Positions 40,130 through 51,801 of a DNA stretch of 64,000 nucleotides are shown in pieces (positions within the stretch are counted from its first letter, which is position 1; the number at the start of each line of letters is the position of its first letter). Below the pieces are notes generated by a model. The model did not search any database. It saw only the letters and a program-made list of their open reading frames with translations, and was not told where the DNA came from. Source of the DNA: Gentiana macrophylla (Eukaryota; Streptophyta; Magnoliopsida; Gentianales; Gentianaceae). Made by a program: the position numbers and the translations under genes. Where the stretch lies: NCBI GenBank assembly GCA_026214975.1, contig CM047806.1:84119599-84183598 (forward strand). Reading direction: 5' to 3'.

Positions 40130-43100
40130 TGTAAGCGCCCGAAGACAATTTATGTAATTGTTTTTAGAATTAATAAATGATGATTTATTCTCATCTTATT
40201 ACTTGCTTCGTGCTTGTAAGTAATACACTACGAAAACCCTAAGTCGTATCATATGTAGCCATATAACTTAGTGTGTGTCACACATTAGGATTAATTTTAT
40301 GGTGATACACTTGAAATATTAGTCCGTGGTGAAGTTAATCAGCGTTATGGGGTGTTAGGAAATCATTAGTTTAACGCAGTAGAATTTAAATTTGATTTCC
40401 TTTTTCTTGATCGTTCTTCGTTTAATGCAATAAACACGTTAAGTAGTTTGGCGGTTATACCTTGATGTTCTACTTAGATCGTCGCTTTGACCGTCAGCGG
40501 AGAGTAGTTCATGCATGAAGCCGTCCACGCGTCCGGCCTCATCTACAATCCACACGAACCCCTTGCCGGAATCATTCTTGGATTGCTATCGAGAAAAACT
40601 CCGGCTACTGGGCCGGACCTTTTCTTCCCTCACAAACTCACTATGGAAGGCTCTCTATTTTTGCACAAGAATTATGAACTCTTGCAATTGTGATGTACAA
40701 AAGAGCTTGACACCCGCCTCCACATATATAGTGGTTGGGGCGCCCATATGGTGTGGAGGAAGAAAACCTTTTTCCAATAAAATAAGGAAAATCAACTAGA
40801 TTGATTTATCTCTTTAATTATAATTTATTTTGCCAATATCCTATATTGATTATAATTATCTTATTACCATAAATCTATTTTTGCAAAATCAATTAATATC
40901 TCATATTAATATTATGGCAATCTTTATTAATTAAAGTCACACAATCCAAGTGTATCTCATACACTTAAAAGTGGCGCCCCAGTATGCCAATAGATTGACT
41001 TCGGAATATTCTTTAATTAACATAATTTGTTTATAATTAATATCTTGTATTTTATTTATTCATAATAAATAAATACCACCATATTAATTTACCACTATAA
41101 CCTTTATAGTCTAGAGATAAACTTTCCTTATTTGGTTATCAACTATAACGCATTTTAATCCGACTCGATGTTCATATGTGTGACCCGATAGGCTTCGAAT
41201 ATGTTGGCCGTAGATACAAAGTGCAATTTACTAAAATGCCCTTCATACCTAACGATCACGGGATAGCGTCTAGCAACACACCGTGACCCCGATTATCGGA
41301 AGAGTCAAAAGCAATGACTACTACCTTTCATGTGAAAGCGATTCCGTGTAACTTACAATCTATCATTTAATAATAATATCCATACGATCGTATCTCGAGT
41401 GTCAATACATTGGCGATCATATCTTATAATCTGGATATCATGCTATCTCGAATAACACATTTACTCCCACTTTGCAAAGATTCTCGAGAGCTAGACATTC
41501 CTTATAAGAAGGCCATTTGGATATTCGATCCCAATCATAGGGATCGCGATTCCCGGACGACCAATCATGTATACTCCGCATGCTTCAATATCATACCCAA
41601 TCACTACCGCATGATCGCCCGTGGTTGGGAGAAATCTCAATAGTGTCAAAGCATGACAATCAACACCGTGATGCCATGAAGACTCCGGTCAAAGGATAAT
41701 TACACAACCGCCACCGCGGTGTGACACTTAATGTAAGTGGAATTCGATCTAACGTCACGCATTCTCTAATACCGTCCACGTCGCATCAGGTCCAAGTGTC
41801 TCACACTTGATAGACGAGATCTATCCTATCTTACAAAAGATAGAAGACATCCAATACGTGCTTATGCGATTATACTATCAATGTCCCGTTTGATAATATA
41901 TAAGACTAGAGACATTTAAGTACCAACCTTGTTATAGTGATTAGAGATCTCATCAACCATAATCACTATCATGGTTTCTATCCGCAGATCGATACTAGGG
42001 ACGTTACTATATATATACAACAAATAATATGAAGACAAACAATATATAATAACATAAGTGCTTTTATTAATCATAATAAAGTTATTACATGAACTAAATA
42101 GTTTGTAAATGACCCGACCGGTCGGATCGGTCCAACCCGATTGGGTTTAGGACACCTTTCAACATGGGGTCTCTTGATTAAACCACCATTAATGCTCAAG
42201 AACACTTTGGGTGTGACCGTCTTATCGACCGCTCGACATTGGTTGTCTAAGTGGGAAATTTATATATGATGAGAGTCATATAAATTTGGACCGATTTAAT
42301 CTGAGTTTCTCATATAATTCCGTGATTGAGAAATCTTATTAAATCATAAGATGATCATATATGGATTAACCCTTAATCCTAAAGTGATTACAGACTCTAC
42401 TTGTTTGAGGATAGGGTTTGATGTGTTCGTTAAGGATCATTTGAGAGCACGGTCGAATCACTTTCATGTTGCCTTTGTGCCGGAATGAGTGAAAGTGTGT
42501 CTCACGAGATATGGAATCCATTCCTTCCTGCGGGAAGTAGAAAGACAATCCCTTATTTGTTGATCTACAAAAGCGATCAATCCGGGAGTTTGTATTGGTT
42601 ATGAACTAATTGATCACTTAGTGGGTTAATGGTAAATAAGGATAAGATGTATTGAAGAAGGTTTACGAAATAATCCTACTTGATGCGGATAGTCTATGGA
42701 GGGTTAGTTTATATGAAATGATTATATCAATGGACAACTTTATCGACTCGACTCGGCGTTTTGAGAATAAGTTATATACATAATCGATAGAGTTGAGTTT
42801 GGATTTATGGTAGCGTAATTCGGAATTAATGAATTAAGTAGAAATATTACATTCGATGAATATTTTATTTAATTTATTGTAGCTCTTTGGTTATAGGTCC
42901 ATGGTCCCAGGGTTGGCTCTGGCTGCGAGTGATTTCGTTTTATGGAACCTCGAGAATAAATTAAATAGTTGGTCTATTTAATGAATATGCAATATTATTT
43001 ATTTGGTAAATAATATGTAAAATAGAAAGACATTTCTATTAAAAAATGATTAAAGGTGGCGCCACATTTGAGGATAAGTTAGGAGAAGAAATTTCCTAGA

Positions 43101-43617
43101 TTATCTCATATGTGTAATTAATTAATTATCTATTTGTTGGATAATTAATGGAAAAATTAAGATTGATTTTTGGGAATTATCTCTTATTTTTGTAGCAAAA
43201 ATATCTTTTCCTTATAGGAATAGGTTTTTGTGGTGTGAAAAGGGTAAGTCTCTTGACTAGTTATTTTCACATATAAAGAGAGTTCCTCACAACACAATAC
43301 ACAACAATTAAATGCGCCACTTACAAATTAGAAGGAAGAAAAATTAGTTTATTGTCTTAATCATTTAGAAAAGTTTTCTTATGCATATTAGAAGGTTCTG
43401 GCGGCGAGCTCGGCGTTCACCATTAAATCGCTTGGAGATACAATCCGGAAGATCCGAGGCTTCTCCCTCTTGGTCGATTTTATCATCTCTCTCCGGTATG
43501 GGTAAATCTACTAACAACTTCTCGTAGGTTTATTAGTTATGTCTCATATCGTAAATCGCATAAACTTCCATTGTGCACGAAGATCGAGTGTCTCGATTGG
43601 TGCTATTACTTCTAGCA
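40130..43617 (+). repeat. 5' LTR of copia element X, interrupted by a solo LTR
   Basis: It starts TGTAAGCGCCCGAAGACAATTT and ends CTAGCA just before a primer-like site. Without the 1.8-kb insertion it is about 1.67 kb and aligns along its length with LTR Y (51802-53608). Shared words include gacaattt.tgtaattg, gaccgattt, gaatccattccttcc, tggtaaataaggataag and aaagagagtt. A plus-strand leader with tataaagagagttcctc lies near 43252. Confidence 0.75.
40353..42164 (-). repeat. Solo copia-type LTR (1,812 bp) with target duplication TGGGG
   Basis: It runs from TGTTAGGAAATC to CCTTTCAACA. Both flanks carry TGGGG (40348-40352 and 42165-42169), and the surrounding LTR X sequence continues across. On the minus strand it begins TGTTGAAAGGTGTCC, which fixes its orientation. 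There is no primer site or polypurine tract, so it is a solo LTR left by recombination. Open frames inside (for example 40511-40799) are chance. Confidence 0.88.
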
Positions 43618-45860
43618 TGTTGTATCGGAGCAAGGTTGATTTTTACACGATATCGAGCAAAATTAATTAATTTAGGAGTTGAATTGCATATAAAATTGCA
43701 TCTTTTATTTTTAATTATGTGATTGAATGTTGTGGTTGGCGAGATGAATTGGGGTTGATCTTGTTTACCGTTAGATCTATTATAAAGCTAAGTATAATTA
43801 GTATTATCACGAGTATAGGATATATGTATCTTTTTTTGCAATCTATGTAATTTATTTTGCAATTTAAACTTCATAGTAGTAGTTTTTTTGTCGGATCCGT
43901 CGGCCAAAAAAATCTTCAATGGAAAGAAAAAAGCAGCGCAACAATATTGTGTTCAGGCACTTTTCCTTGTTTAAATAGGTTCGATCACGAGTGCCAATGA
44001 TCGTCGCAGAGTGTTTTAATTTTACGCATTTATTTTCATGTTCAATAATTTATGTGAAATAACCATGCCATGACATGCATCATATTCATGAATTTCCTCT
44101 CACATATATACATACATGTAGATAATTAATCGTGATATTAATTAGGCATGTATGAGGCGTAATCAATTTAGATTAATTTAGGTAATTAATTAAATTAATT
44201 AAAGCGCGAGCGGAATTTTATCGGGACATAAAATTCACATGATAAAATAAAATTTACTCGATAAATTTAATTTTGGGATCTAAAAATCATTAAGTGGATT
44301 TTAATTATGTAGTGACTACATAAAGAATTTTAATAATTAAAAAAATTGGAAAATCCGCAAAGGTTCGAAATTGGTTCGAGGCGGTCAGCAGGGCTTTGGC
44401 CCGACTCGACTTAATCCATCCAAGTGCGGGGTTAGCCACGAGTCCGGCAAGGTCAAGCTATCCGGTAATTGAGGCTCGATGGGGCAACCTTAGCCCGATT
44501 TTCAACCAAGCACCCTTAGCGTCGCGACGTTAGCGTCGTATATGAACCAGCGAAGAGGAAGGGTTGGCTTAGCCGATCCGACACCGTTCGATGAACTTCG
44601 GTTAAAGCTCAACCAGGGTTGAATACCGATAAGTTGGTGATTGCTTTTCAAGATTTATTATTTTCGATTATTGGAAAAATTTTGAGATCTAAATTTTTAT
44701 CATGAGACAAGATTAGGACTTTAAAATTCTTTGGTGAATTTTAATTGTGTGAAATGTCTACACAAGAGATTTTCTAAATAATCGATAAATTGGAAGATCA
44801 CGAATATAGTGTCATTAGTTAGGCGGTATTTGGAACCGATAAACTAGTGGGAGCTTTAAATTTGTGATTTATTGTTTTCGATTTGGTGGTAAATTCATAA
44901 GTCTAATATATTAGGATTACAAAATTCATGGTGAATTTTAATTGTGTAGTGTCTACACAAGATTTTTATAAATCGAGAAATTGGAAAGTGGTGAATAAGT
45001 GACCTTTAGTTAGGCATTGTTATTTGGAACCGATGAACTAGTGGGAGGATTAATTTAAATATTCATGATTTATTGTTTTTGCGGATTGTAAATAAATTAC
45101 GAAAATCTAAAAGACTACCTAATTTCAAAATAACAAGTGGGGCTGGGAAGGTGACAACCCGACCCTCGGCCTCTTGTTAACACAAGCTTTGTGAGAGAAT
45201 GGTGGCGCCTCGTGCGCTTTGATTTAGCCCCTTTGGATGGCCTTCACATCTATCAAAATTCAAGGCTTGGTTTAGAAAGGATAGGATTTTGAGTACTCGT
45301 CGGGTCATGACCTACCGCCCGGCATACTCGAGGTCTACTTAAAAATGCAATCATTAGCTCACTCACAAGGATATTTTTGGAAATATCTTGGTCGTGAAAA
45401 GGAAGGTAATCAACAATTAAATTGGGATGTCGATTCTCGGTTAATTGTTGAGAGAGGTGTCTCAATTTAATCGTCACTCTTTGACCTACCCGTCGCGCGC
45501 AGGGTGTGAGATTAAATCCTTGAAATATTAGGATAAGCGCATGCATGACATCACGTTTATAATTCTAAAATTTATTATTTGTTGTGGTGTATGATTTGAT
45601 TTATAATTCTGTCATAATTTATTTTGCAACTACATATCATCTCAATATATCTAAAGCGCTAAACTTATTAAAATTGACTGATAATGACACGTAAAAGTGG
45701 AAAAGTAGCGAGCGTTAAACTCGATAATCGAGAATGCAAATTAATTTTTGGAAGAGGAAGTTCCTCTTGAGCCTTCAAACTTAAGTGACATTAATAAGAA
45801 TGTCACTGCTTTGTCACTGTGTTGAGCGAGAGATAAAACAAAATTAGTTCAAAGATGATG
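43618..45860 (+). repeat. Long non-coding leader of copia element X with about 190-bp internal repeats
   Basis: A primer-like site (TTGTATCGGAGCAAGG, 43619-43634) is followed by over 2 kb of leader homologous to that of element Y. Shared words include tgccatgacatgcatcat (44066) and ggatatttttgg (45368). From about 44265 to 45085 a unit of about 190 bp recurs, with cores near 44621, 44830 and 45020 (ccgataaactagtgggagct type) and with tgtagtgtctacac motifs between them. No long open frame exists. Confidence 0.65.
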
Positions 45861-47186
45861 AGAATGATTTGGTATCAATCTCATAGACATCCACGGTTCA
45901 CGAGTAGTGTCTACTCAATGAGCTGCTAGTTCATGACCATTTCCTTCAAAGAAAGCCAAGAATAGGAAGGTAAATGTCTACAAGTATAAGTCGTCTTAAC
46001 TAAATAAGTTAAAGGCTAAACCGAAAATATTAATCAAAGAATGTAAAGGATAAGGCAGTGATTTCGGATCAGCAACCTATGAATCATAGAGACTTTCTTA
46101 ACCGAGTAATTTATTTCGAAGCTAAAGTTCTTTTGTAAGAACAAGATAGCTGGCCATTCATGATGAAGAGTGGACAGCAGGCGGGTTATTTTAGCTAATA
46201 TAGTGGGGTGATATAAGGAAATAAATTTGATTTTTATCCTTGAATATCAAAGAAATATAATTTATGTTTTCAAATTCGTTGGAACAAATTGATTACGATA
46301 ATATTGTTGCCTTAAAGAAAGTGAATATGACATTTGTATACGATTATGAGACTCGGACTTTTATCGATAAAGTCGAGATCCACTAAGTAATCTTTGAAAA
46401 TGTATATATAATACATCATAAACTATTAAGACAAATGGTTTCGTATTTAGATAAGCGATTCTTGACATCTATTAATTAATGCATATATCCACAGAGATAA
46501 GATCTGAAGGCGGCTAAGGGTGACTCACTATCTCCCGATCTAAGCGTAAACTTTCAATTAGGAAAGGTTAATAGAAGCTAAAGAAGTATCATAAGCTTGT
46601 TACATATTGACGCCAGGATCGCATGAAGGATACAATATAGTGGGAGATTTTGAGTAATAGACCTTTTTTTGTCTAATGACTACTCAAAACACCGATTATT
46701 TTGTCTAAATATTTGGAGGAATCTCTCGATATCACGGAGAAATGAGTATTCAATGCTCGAGATATAAGCTATGGCATTGTTTTGTCACCGATGCTTGCCT
46801 TACCTCCGAGTGAAATGATTTCACTAAAAGGATAAACCATGAATTGTCTTGTATAGTTATTGATATGCTACTGATACCTTTGCTTAACTCAATTAAGATA
46901 TTGGTTGAAAAATAACGGTTTACATTATTATGTAATACCGAGAAGTCTATTAGAAGATGCTTATGAATTTGTGGATAAAGAGTGAAGTGCATTTACTCCA
47001 CTTCCGCAAATAGAGGCATTTAGCATTAAATCTTGGAAGGTAGGGCCGGAGATTTTTTACATACGTTCGGATGGTATTGGTATTGGTCAGAAATATCTTA
47101 ATGCAATGGAGGTAATGGTTGATTATAAGATTCTTAAGATTGGATAGTGGCGGTTACTGCTTGTTACATCCTTTCTAAAAGTTTGT
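45861..47186 (+). other. Degraded internal region of element X
   Basis: Low coding potential in all frames. A lysine-rich piece near 45950-46070 (SKKAKNRK) could be a gag remnant, but no zinc knuckle or pol motif is recognisable. The sequence stops at the assembly gap, so the 3' part and 3' LTR of X are not seen. Confidence 0.4.
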
Positions 47187-47286
47187 NNNNNNNNNNNNNN
47201 NNNNNNNNNNNNNNNNNNNNNNNNNNNNNNNNNNNNNNNNNNNNNNNNNNNNNNNNNNNNNNNNNNNNNNNNNNNNNNNNNNNNNN
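47187..47286. other. Assembly gap (100 N)
   Basis: Exactly 100 N, the conventional placeholder for a gap of unknown length. Element X enters from the left and a minus-strand chromovirus gag from the right, so the true distance and the order of the pieces here are unverified. Confidence 0.98.
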
Positions 47287-48824
47287 AGTGTTCCTCCTCG
47301 TTGGGCAATCTCTAACGATGTGACTCAGATCACCACGCTGAAAGCATGCCTCATGTGCCAACACGGAACTCTCCAAAGATTTAGATTTTCCACACTTAGT
47401 GGCAAGGCCGTGTCGCCGCCGGGCCAAGGAGCCGACGGTCTAGCCTGAGCCCTCCTATAGTTCTCGTCGCCATTGGCCGGCCTCGCGGTTCTCGACTTGC
47501 CTCAAAAGGTCTATTCTGACTCTATCAGGACGCTCGGTTTCGCATTATGAATATCAATGCTCAAACACGTGTCCATCAACTTCTTCATAGTATCTCGCCT
47601 CCATACAATCAACTTATCCATTATGTCCTTGTTCACTTCTTCCATGAACTTATCAATCTTAGCTTCCTCAGCCGCAATAGTGTTGGGGGAATACATTCCC
47701 AACTCATATAACTTCCTTTGGTACTCCATTACTGACATAGCTCTCTAACGTAAGAAAAGAAACTCCCTAGCCTTAGCATTTCTCAATGCGGTAGGGAAAA
47801 ACTGATCGATGAAGGATCCCTTAAATTCTTCCCAAACTTCATTCTTTCCTCTCGTATCCTCTATCATATCTGCCCATTCTTGGGCTACTCCAATCAACAG
47901 AGAACTGACCAAGTTGACCCACTTATTCACCGGTAACCTCATCTGCTTGAAGCTTCTTTCAACCGCCCTCAACCAACTATCCGCCTCAATAAGAGTGCCT
48001 TACCATCAAACCGCTTTTAACTCCCGATTTTTGAACATTTAAAACCTCTGCAGGCTTCCTCTTGTTCCTCTCTATTCGGGGTACTGTGCATACTACAAGC
48101 GGTCTAGAGTGCGGTGGTAAGCAAAGTAGGTAGCCGGTAGTTGATGGTGGAGGATGTGGTATATGTGTGTTAACGGTGGTTTGTAAGGATGATATCTTTG
48201 GTTAGGTGGGAGTGAGGAGCCTGAGTAGTAGTAATGATAGTTTGTCGTGGTTTGAGCGGTTGTGTTAATAGGTGGCAATGAGGTAGAGTGCTATACGGGC
48301 GATAGGCCGCGGTGGTGGTAAGTCAATATCTGGGCATATACGTGAAATGGGAAGAGAAGCATAGTCATACCGAGGATGTAGGTTGGTCTGGATGAGTAGG
48401 TCATTGGAATTTGGGGTGGAAAGTGGTAGATGGATACGCAAAGGGGTGAACTTGGTTATTGGGCAGTGGCTGTAATAAGGGATGGACAGGTCGTGTAGTT
48501 AATGGTCAAAGGGTGAGTATTAGAACATCAAGAGTACTCCAAAATGGGGCACGTAAACATTAACTTGTGAAGTTGGTACCCGTAAGTCCAGCACAACCCG
48601 GCTCCCGAATGAAAACAACTTCCCGATTCTCGATCCCAACCCCGAGTCCGATTCTAAAACAACCCATGTTCTTGACCCTGCTCCACACCTTGATTCTCGA
48701 GGATGCAACCTATGAGAAATCGCAACTCCTCGAGTCCAATCGACCCACCATCGCCATATCTCCATCCCGAGGTGTACGAGACGGCCCCGAGACACTAGAT
48801 GAGCTCGGTGCCAGATCTAACCAT
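47287..48824 (-). pseudogene. Chromovirus-type gypsy gag (element Z)
   Basis: The minus-strand ATG at 48824 is 95 bp downstream of the primer site. The N-terminal part reads MVRSGTEL and GPSRTPRDGDMA in alternating frames. A His/Tyr/Pro-rich linker (48280-48090) precedes the gag domain (47980-47510) with EADSWLRAVERSFKQM, VNLVSSLLIGVAQEWADM, VWEEFKGSFIDQFFP and AMSVMEYQRKLYELG, followed by KIDKFMEEVNKDIMDKL. The zinc knuckle (47345-47290) reads CFQRGDLSHIVRDCP, with one cysteine replaced by arginine. There are several frameshifts. It runs into the N gap, so pol is not seen. Confidence 0.82.
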
Positions 48825-48918
48825 CTTCTCGTAATAAGATGCAAGATAGGATTAGCTAAGTCGCTAAAGAAAACTATACATTAAAGCTTAATTACAAACT
48901 TAGACTTAAGAAAGGAAA

Positions 48919-48933
48919 CTTGCTTTGATACCA
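48919..48933 (-). other. Primer-binding site of element Z (initiator tRNA-Met)
   Basis: On the minus strand it reads TGGTATCAAAGCAAG, four bases from the LTR edge; the usual primer site of plant chromoviruses. Confidence 0.85.
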
Positions 48934-48937
48934 ATCG

Positions 48938-51062
48938 TGACGCCTGCCCGACACCGAGCCCTTATCCGGAAAGAAAGCCCGACACGCATATATTTTTTTC
49001 TTTAATAAATCAAAAAAGTATATATATAGGTAAGCCTACGCCATCATACATTAATATCAATTGCAAAGTGGAAGACTTAAAAGAACAACTCGGAATGTCA
49101 AACGACAAACAAAACAGATCGATCAAAGTTCCAAATCAAGTCTAAGAACATCTCAAAAGAAACAAATGTAATTAAATGTTGTTTAAACTATTACAATCCC
49201 AAATAAAAAGATAAAACGGGAAGCTAAAAGACTAGTGGCATCTCAAACGTTAAACGCTTACAATTCCAAGGTATTATTGAAACAATGAAAATTAAAATAA
49301 ACTTCATATCGAACTCCAAGCTCAAACGTCGTGATCTTGACTATCGCCATAGCCAAACTCATCTACCAAACCAATCTTTTCGGGTGGGGTACAATAAGGA
49401 AAAAGGAGTAAGTACATTTTGTACTTAGTAAGGAGTAGAAGATCGGTAACACATATTGATCTACATATCTACCATATATGTTGCATTAAAATACACACCC
49501 TCCGCTAAGTCTATTAGCACCATCACGAGCAATTATCTATGTTTGTAATTCAAGGACACAATGCCCAAAATGATGGGTATGCACCGGGACATATTCAAGA
49601 CTCATATGGCACGGATGGTTCCGCGTGGAACATTTCCCAAAACCCAAATATTGTCCGTTACGTATGAGAAATGAATCCAAGTCCGCGAATCATAAATGTG
49701 CCTCACCAAGAATTACAACGCTTTAGCTTTTAGACTCAACACATATGTTTATTACGTAGTTAATCTAACCACCTAAGTTCATTCCACTTAAAAGGCTTCC
49801 AAGGACATCTAGTCCTACACAATCTAGATTAACTACCTAGCACGTTGTAAAAGGCATCAATGACTACTAAACCAATGACCCCGCAAGGTCTAAACAACCG
49901 TCTTCTGAGCTACCACCTTCTCCCCGTAGAGGGTCTCAGTTGTGGCGATTGATGCTAAGGCAAGTCGGAAGTTAGACTTTTCCACATTCCAATTAATGTC
50001 TCAAAAGACATACATACCAAACCATAACACCTGAAATAATATTTAGACACATAAATACCACCGTTGTATTTTATCATTACGTGATTATTATTATTATTTT
50101 TTTCCTTTACAAACTTTTAAAATCTGCTGAAAAGTTTCTTGCTATTGCTATTATTATTATTATACTACCCGGAAAGAAAACTAAAGAACAAAGTGATCCT
50201 TTCCTTTTATTTTCTGGGACCAACGCAACGGACCAAAGAAGATTTAAAACAAAAATTAGGATCATAAATAAGACGGCCAAATCTGCACTCCTATGTACTA
50301 ACACAACAAACATATACAATATTATATATATATTACGGCAATCGATGGTCCGATGACCAACGCCGAGAATATGTTATATAAACAGATGTGGTATCACGCC
50401 AAATAGCAACAACAATAACGAACAACGCTACCACAATTTAACACGGTTGAACACCAACATAAATTAAACATCCGCTTAAGAACACCCACTTACCATGCTA
50501 TTGATAGAGAAAAGATCCAAATCCAAACACAACAAGAACAATTGCTAATCCTCGACTTCTACTCAATCTATACAAACCAAAACGACGATTACGACTAACA
50601 ACACAACCTATATATCATCCTAAACACAAGAATTTCCTAAAAACGAATAAGATTCTAAAAGAACCTAAAAGATGGATACTTACTTAAATACGGAATTGCC
50701 GATGTCAAAAGAACTCTTGCAACGAGACGATTATTTCTCTCATCGCGGGTCCGCACCTAAAATCAACCTTTAAGCCCGAATTTGAAAACATTGCCCGAAC
50801 TATTTTTTCTTTTTTCTTCTCTCGAACAATGAACAATTGCCGCCGCCTCCCCAAATTTCCGTAAAATTAACGTGAAAGAATCACTGGGATTTGTGGTATT
50901 AATTTCCTTTAAACCCAATTAATTAATTCCTTTAATTACAATACTTAATTCCTTTTAATTAAATCCTCCTTTTTTAATTAATATTTTAGGTTAGAATAAA
51001 ATAGGAAAAATAATAAAATTCCCATTTTACTCGCTACCCTTCTTAAATTTCCGGGTATTACT
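48938..51062 (-). repeat. 5' LTR of chromovirus element Z, about 2.1 kb
   Basis: The plus strand starts TGACGCCTGCCCGACACC and ends TCCGGGTATTACT. On the minus strand it opens with TAATACCCGGAAATTTAAG, close to the standard TGTAATACCCG of such LTRs, and ends GGCGTCA beside the primer site. No coding region is present. It is distinct from LTR G, although both are chromovirus-like. Confidence 0.75.
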
Positions 51063-51418
51063 AAAGGCAACTTGGGCTCATTATTCTACATGGTCGATCT
51101 CACAAACCTTACCGGGATGTGATCTCGTGTAAGACATCCTTCGTAAGTTGGATAGACTAGAGAAAATTGAAGTGCAAGACATTGACCGTGCTTCTTGTGT
51201 CTACCACGATGCGCTTTATAAGATGTCTATGGATTATTTCCTCAATAACCAATCCATCATTATTCGTAGTTTGAGGAAAGAATATTTTGGGCTATACGAT
51301 ACTTTTCCATCTATCCTGATTTTCTTTTATTGTTGAGATGAAGGTGCATTCATATGTGATCTTCATAATTGTTGCGCAGGCTTCGAGGAAAACACAAGAG
51401 CGTATAAGCCCTCGCTCT
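51063..51418 (+). CDS. Possible exon(s) of an unidentified host gene
   Basis: A short stretch not matching any of the repeats in the window. From about 51142 to 51335 the frame LDRLEKIEVQDIDRASCV, YHDALYKMSMDYFLNNQS, IIIRSLRKEYFGLYD is open, of mixed composition and protein-like. It is followed by an intron-like T-rich piece and an acceptor ttgttgcgcAG at 51379, after which ASRKTQERISPRSSNG could be a second exon. I do not recognise the family. It lies between LTR Z and LTR Y, so any gene is cut on both sides. It could also be a fortuitous frame. Confidence 0.3.
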
Positions 51419-51801
51419 AGTAACGGAATGGAATTAAAATGATGGAAAGGAATGAAACCGATTCCATTTCTACGCTTGGCATGCAATGGAATGAAATATG
51501 CCGATTGTATTAGATGTGACAAGTAACACGGTGGGTAATGAGCGGCATGATAACGAGTTTAGTAAGCGGTGGTGGGTGGCGGAGGATGATGGAGTGCGCG
51601 CAAGTAGTGGTTGTGGTGGTGGTGATGGTGGTGGTGTGGTGTGCATGTGCATGGTGGTGATGGTGGTGGTTGTGGTGTGCGATAGTGGTGGTTGAGGTGG
51701 TGGTTGTGGTATGCGATACCAATTGGTTGTTATGGCGGCGGCAAGGCAAGGGTTGTGATGGTTGTGATGGTTGTGGATTGGGATGATGGGGATGTGTTAG
51801 G
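51419..51801 (+). repeat. GGAATGGAAT-type repeat and GTG/GGT microsatellite
   Basis: 51421-51500 has ggaatggaattaaaatg-like words similar to the MITE ends in SGR2 intron 2. 51595-51780 is a G/T-rich simple repeat (ggtggtggtgatggtgg). The open frames across it (His-rich on the minus strand) are artefacts of the repeat. Confidence 0.6.

Noticed and set aside
40511..40799. Two overlapping plus-strand open frames
   Set aside because: They lie wholly within a solo LTR with defined ends and show no family motif.
51510..51749. His/Thr-rich and Gly/Val-rich open frames on both strands
   Set aside because: Artefact of the GTG/GGT microsatellite.
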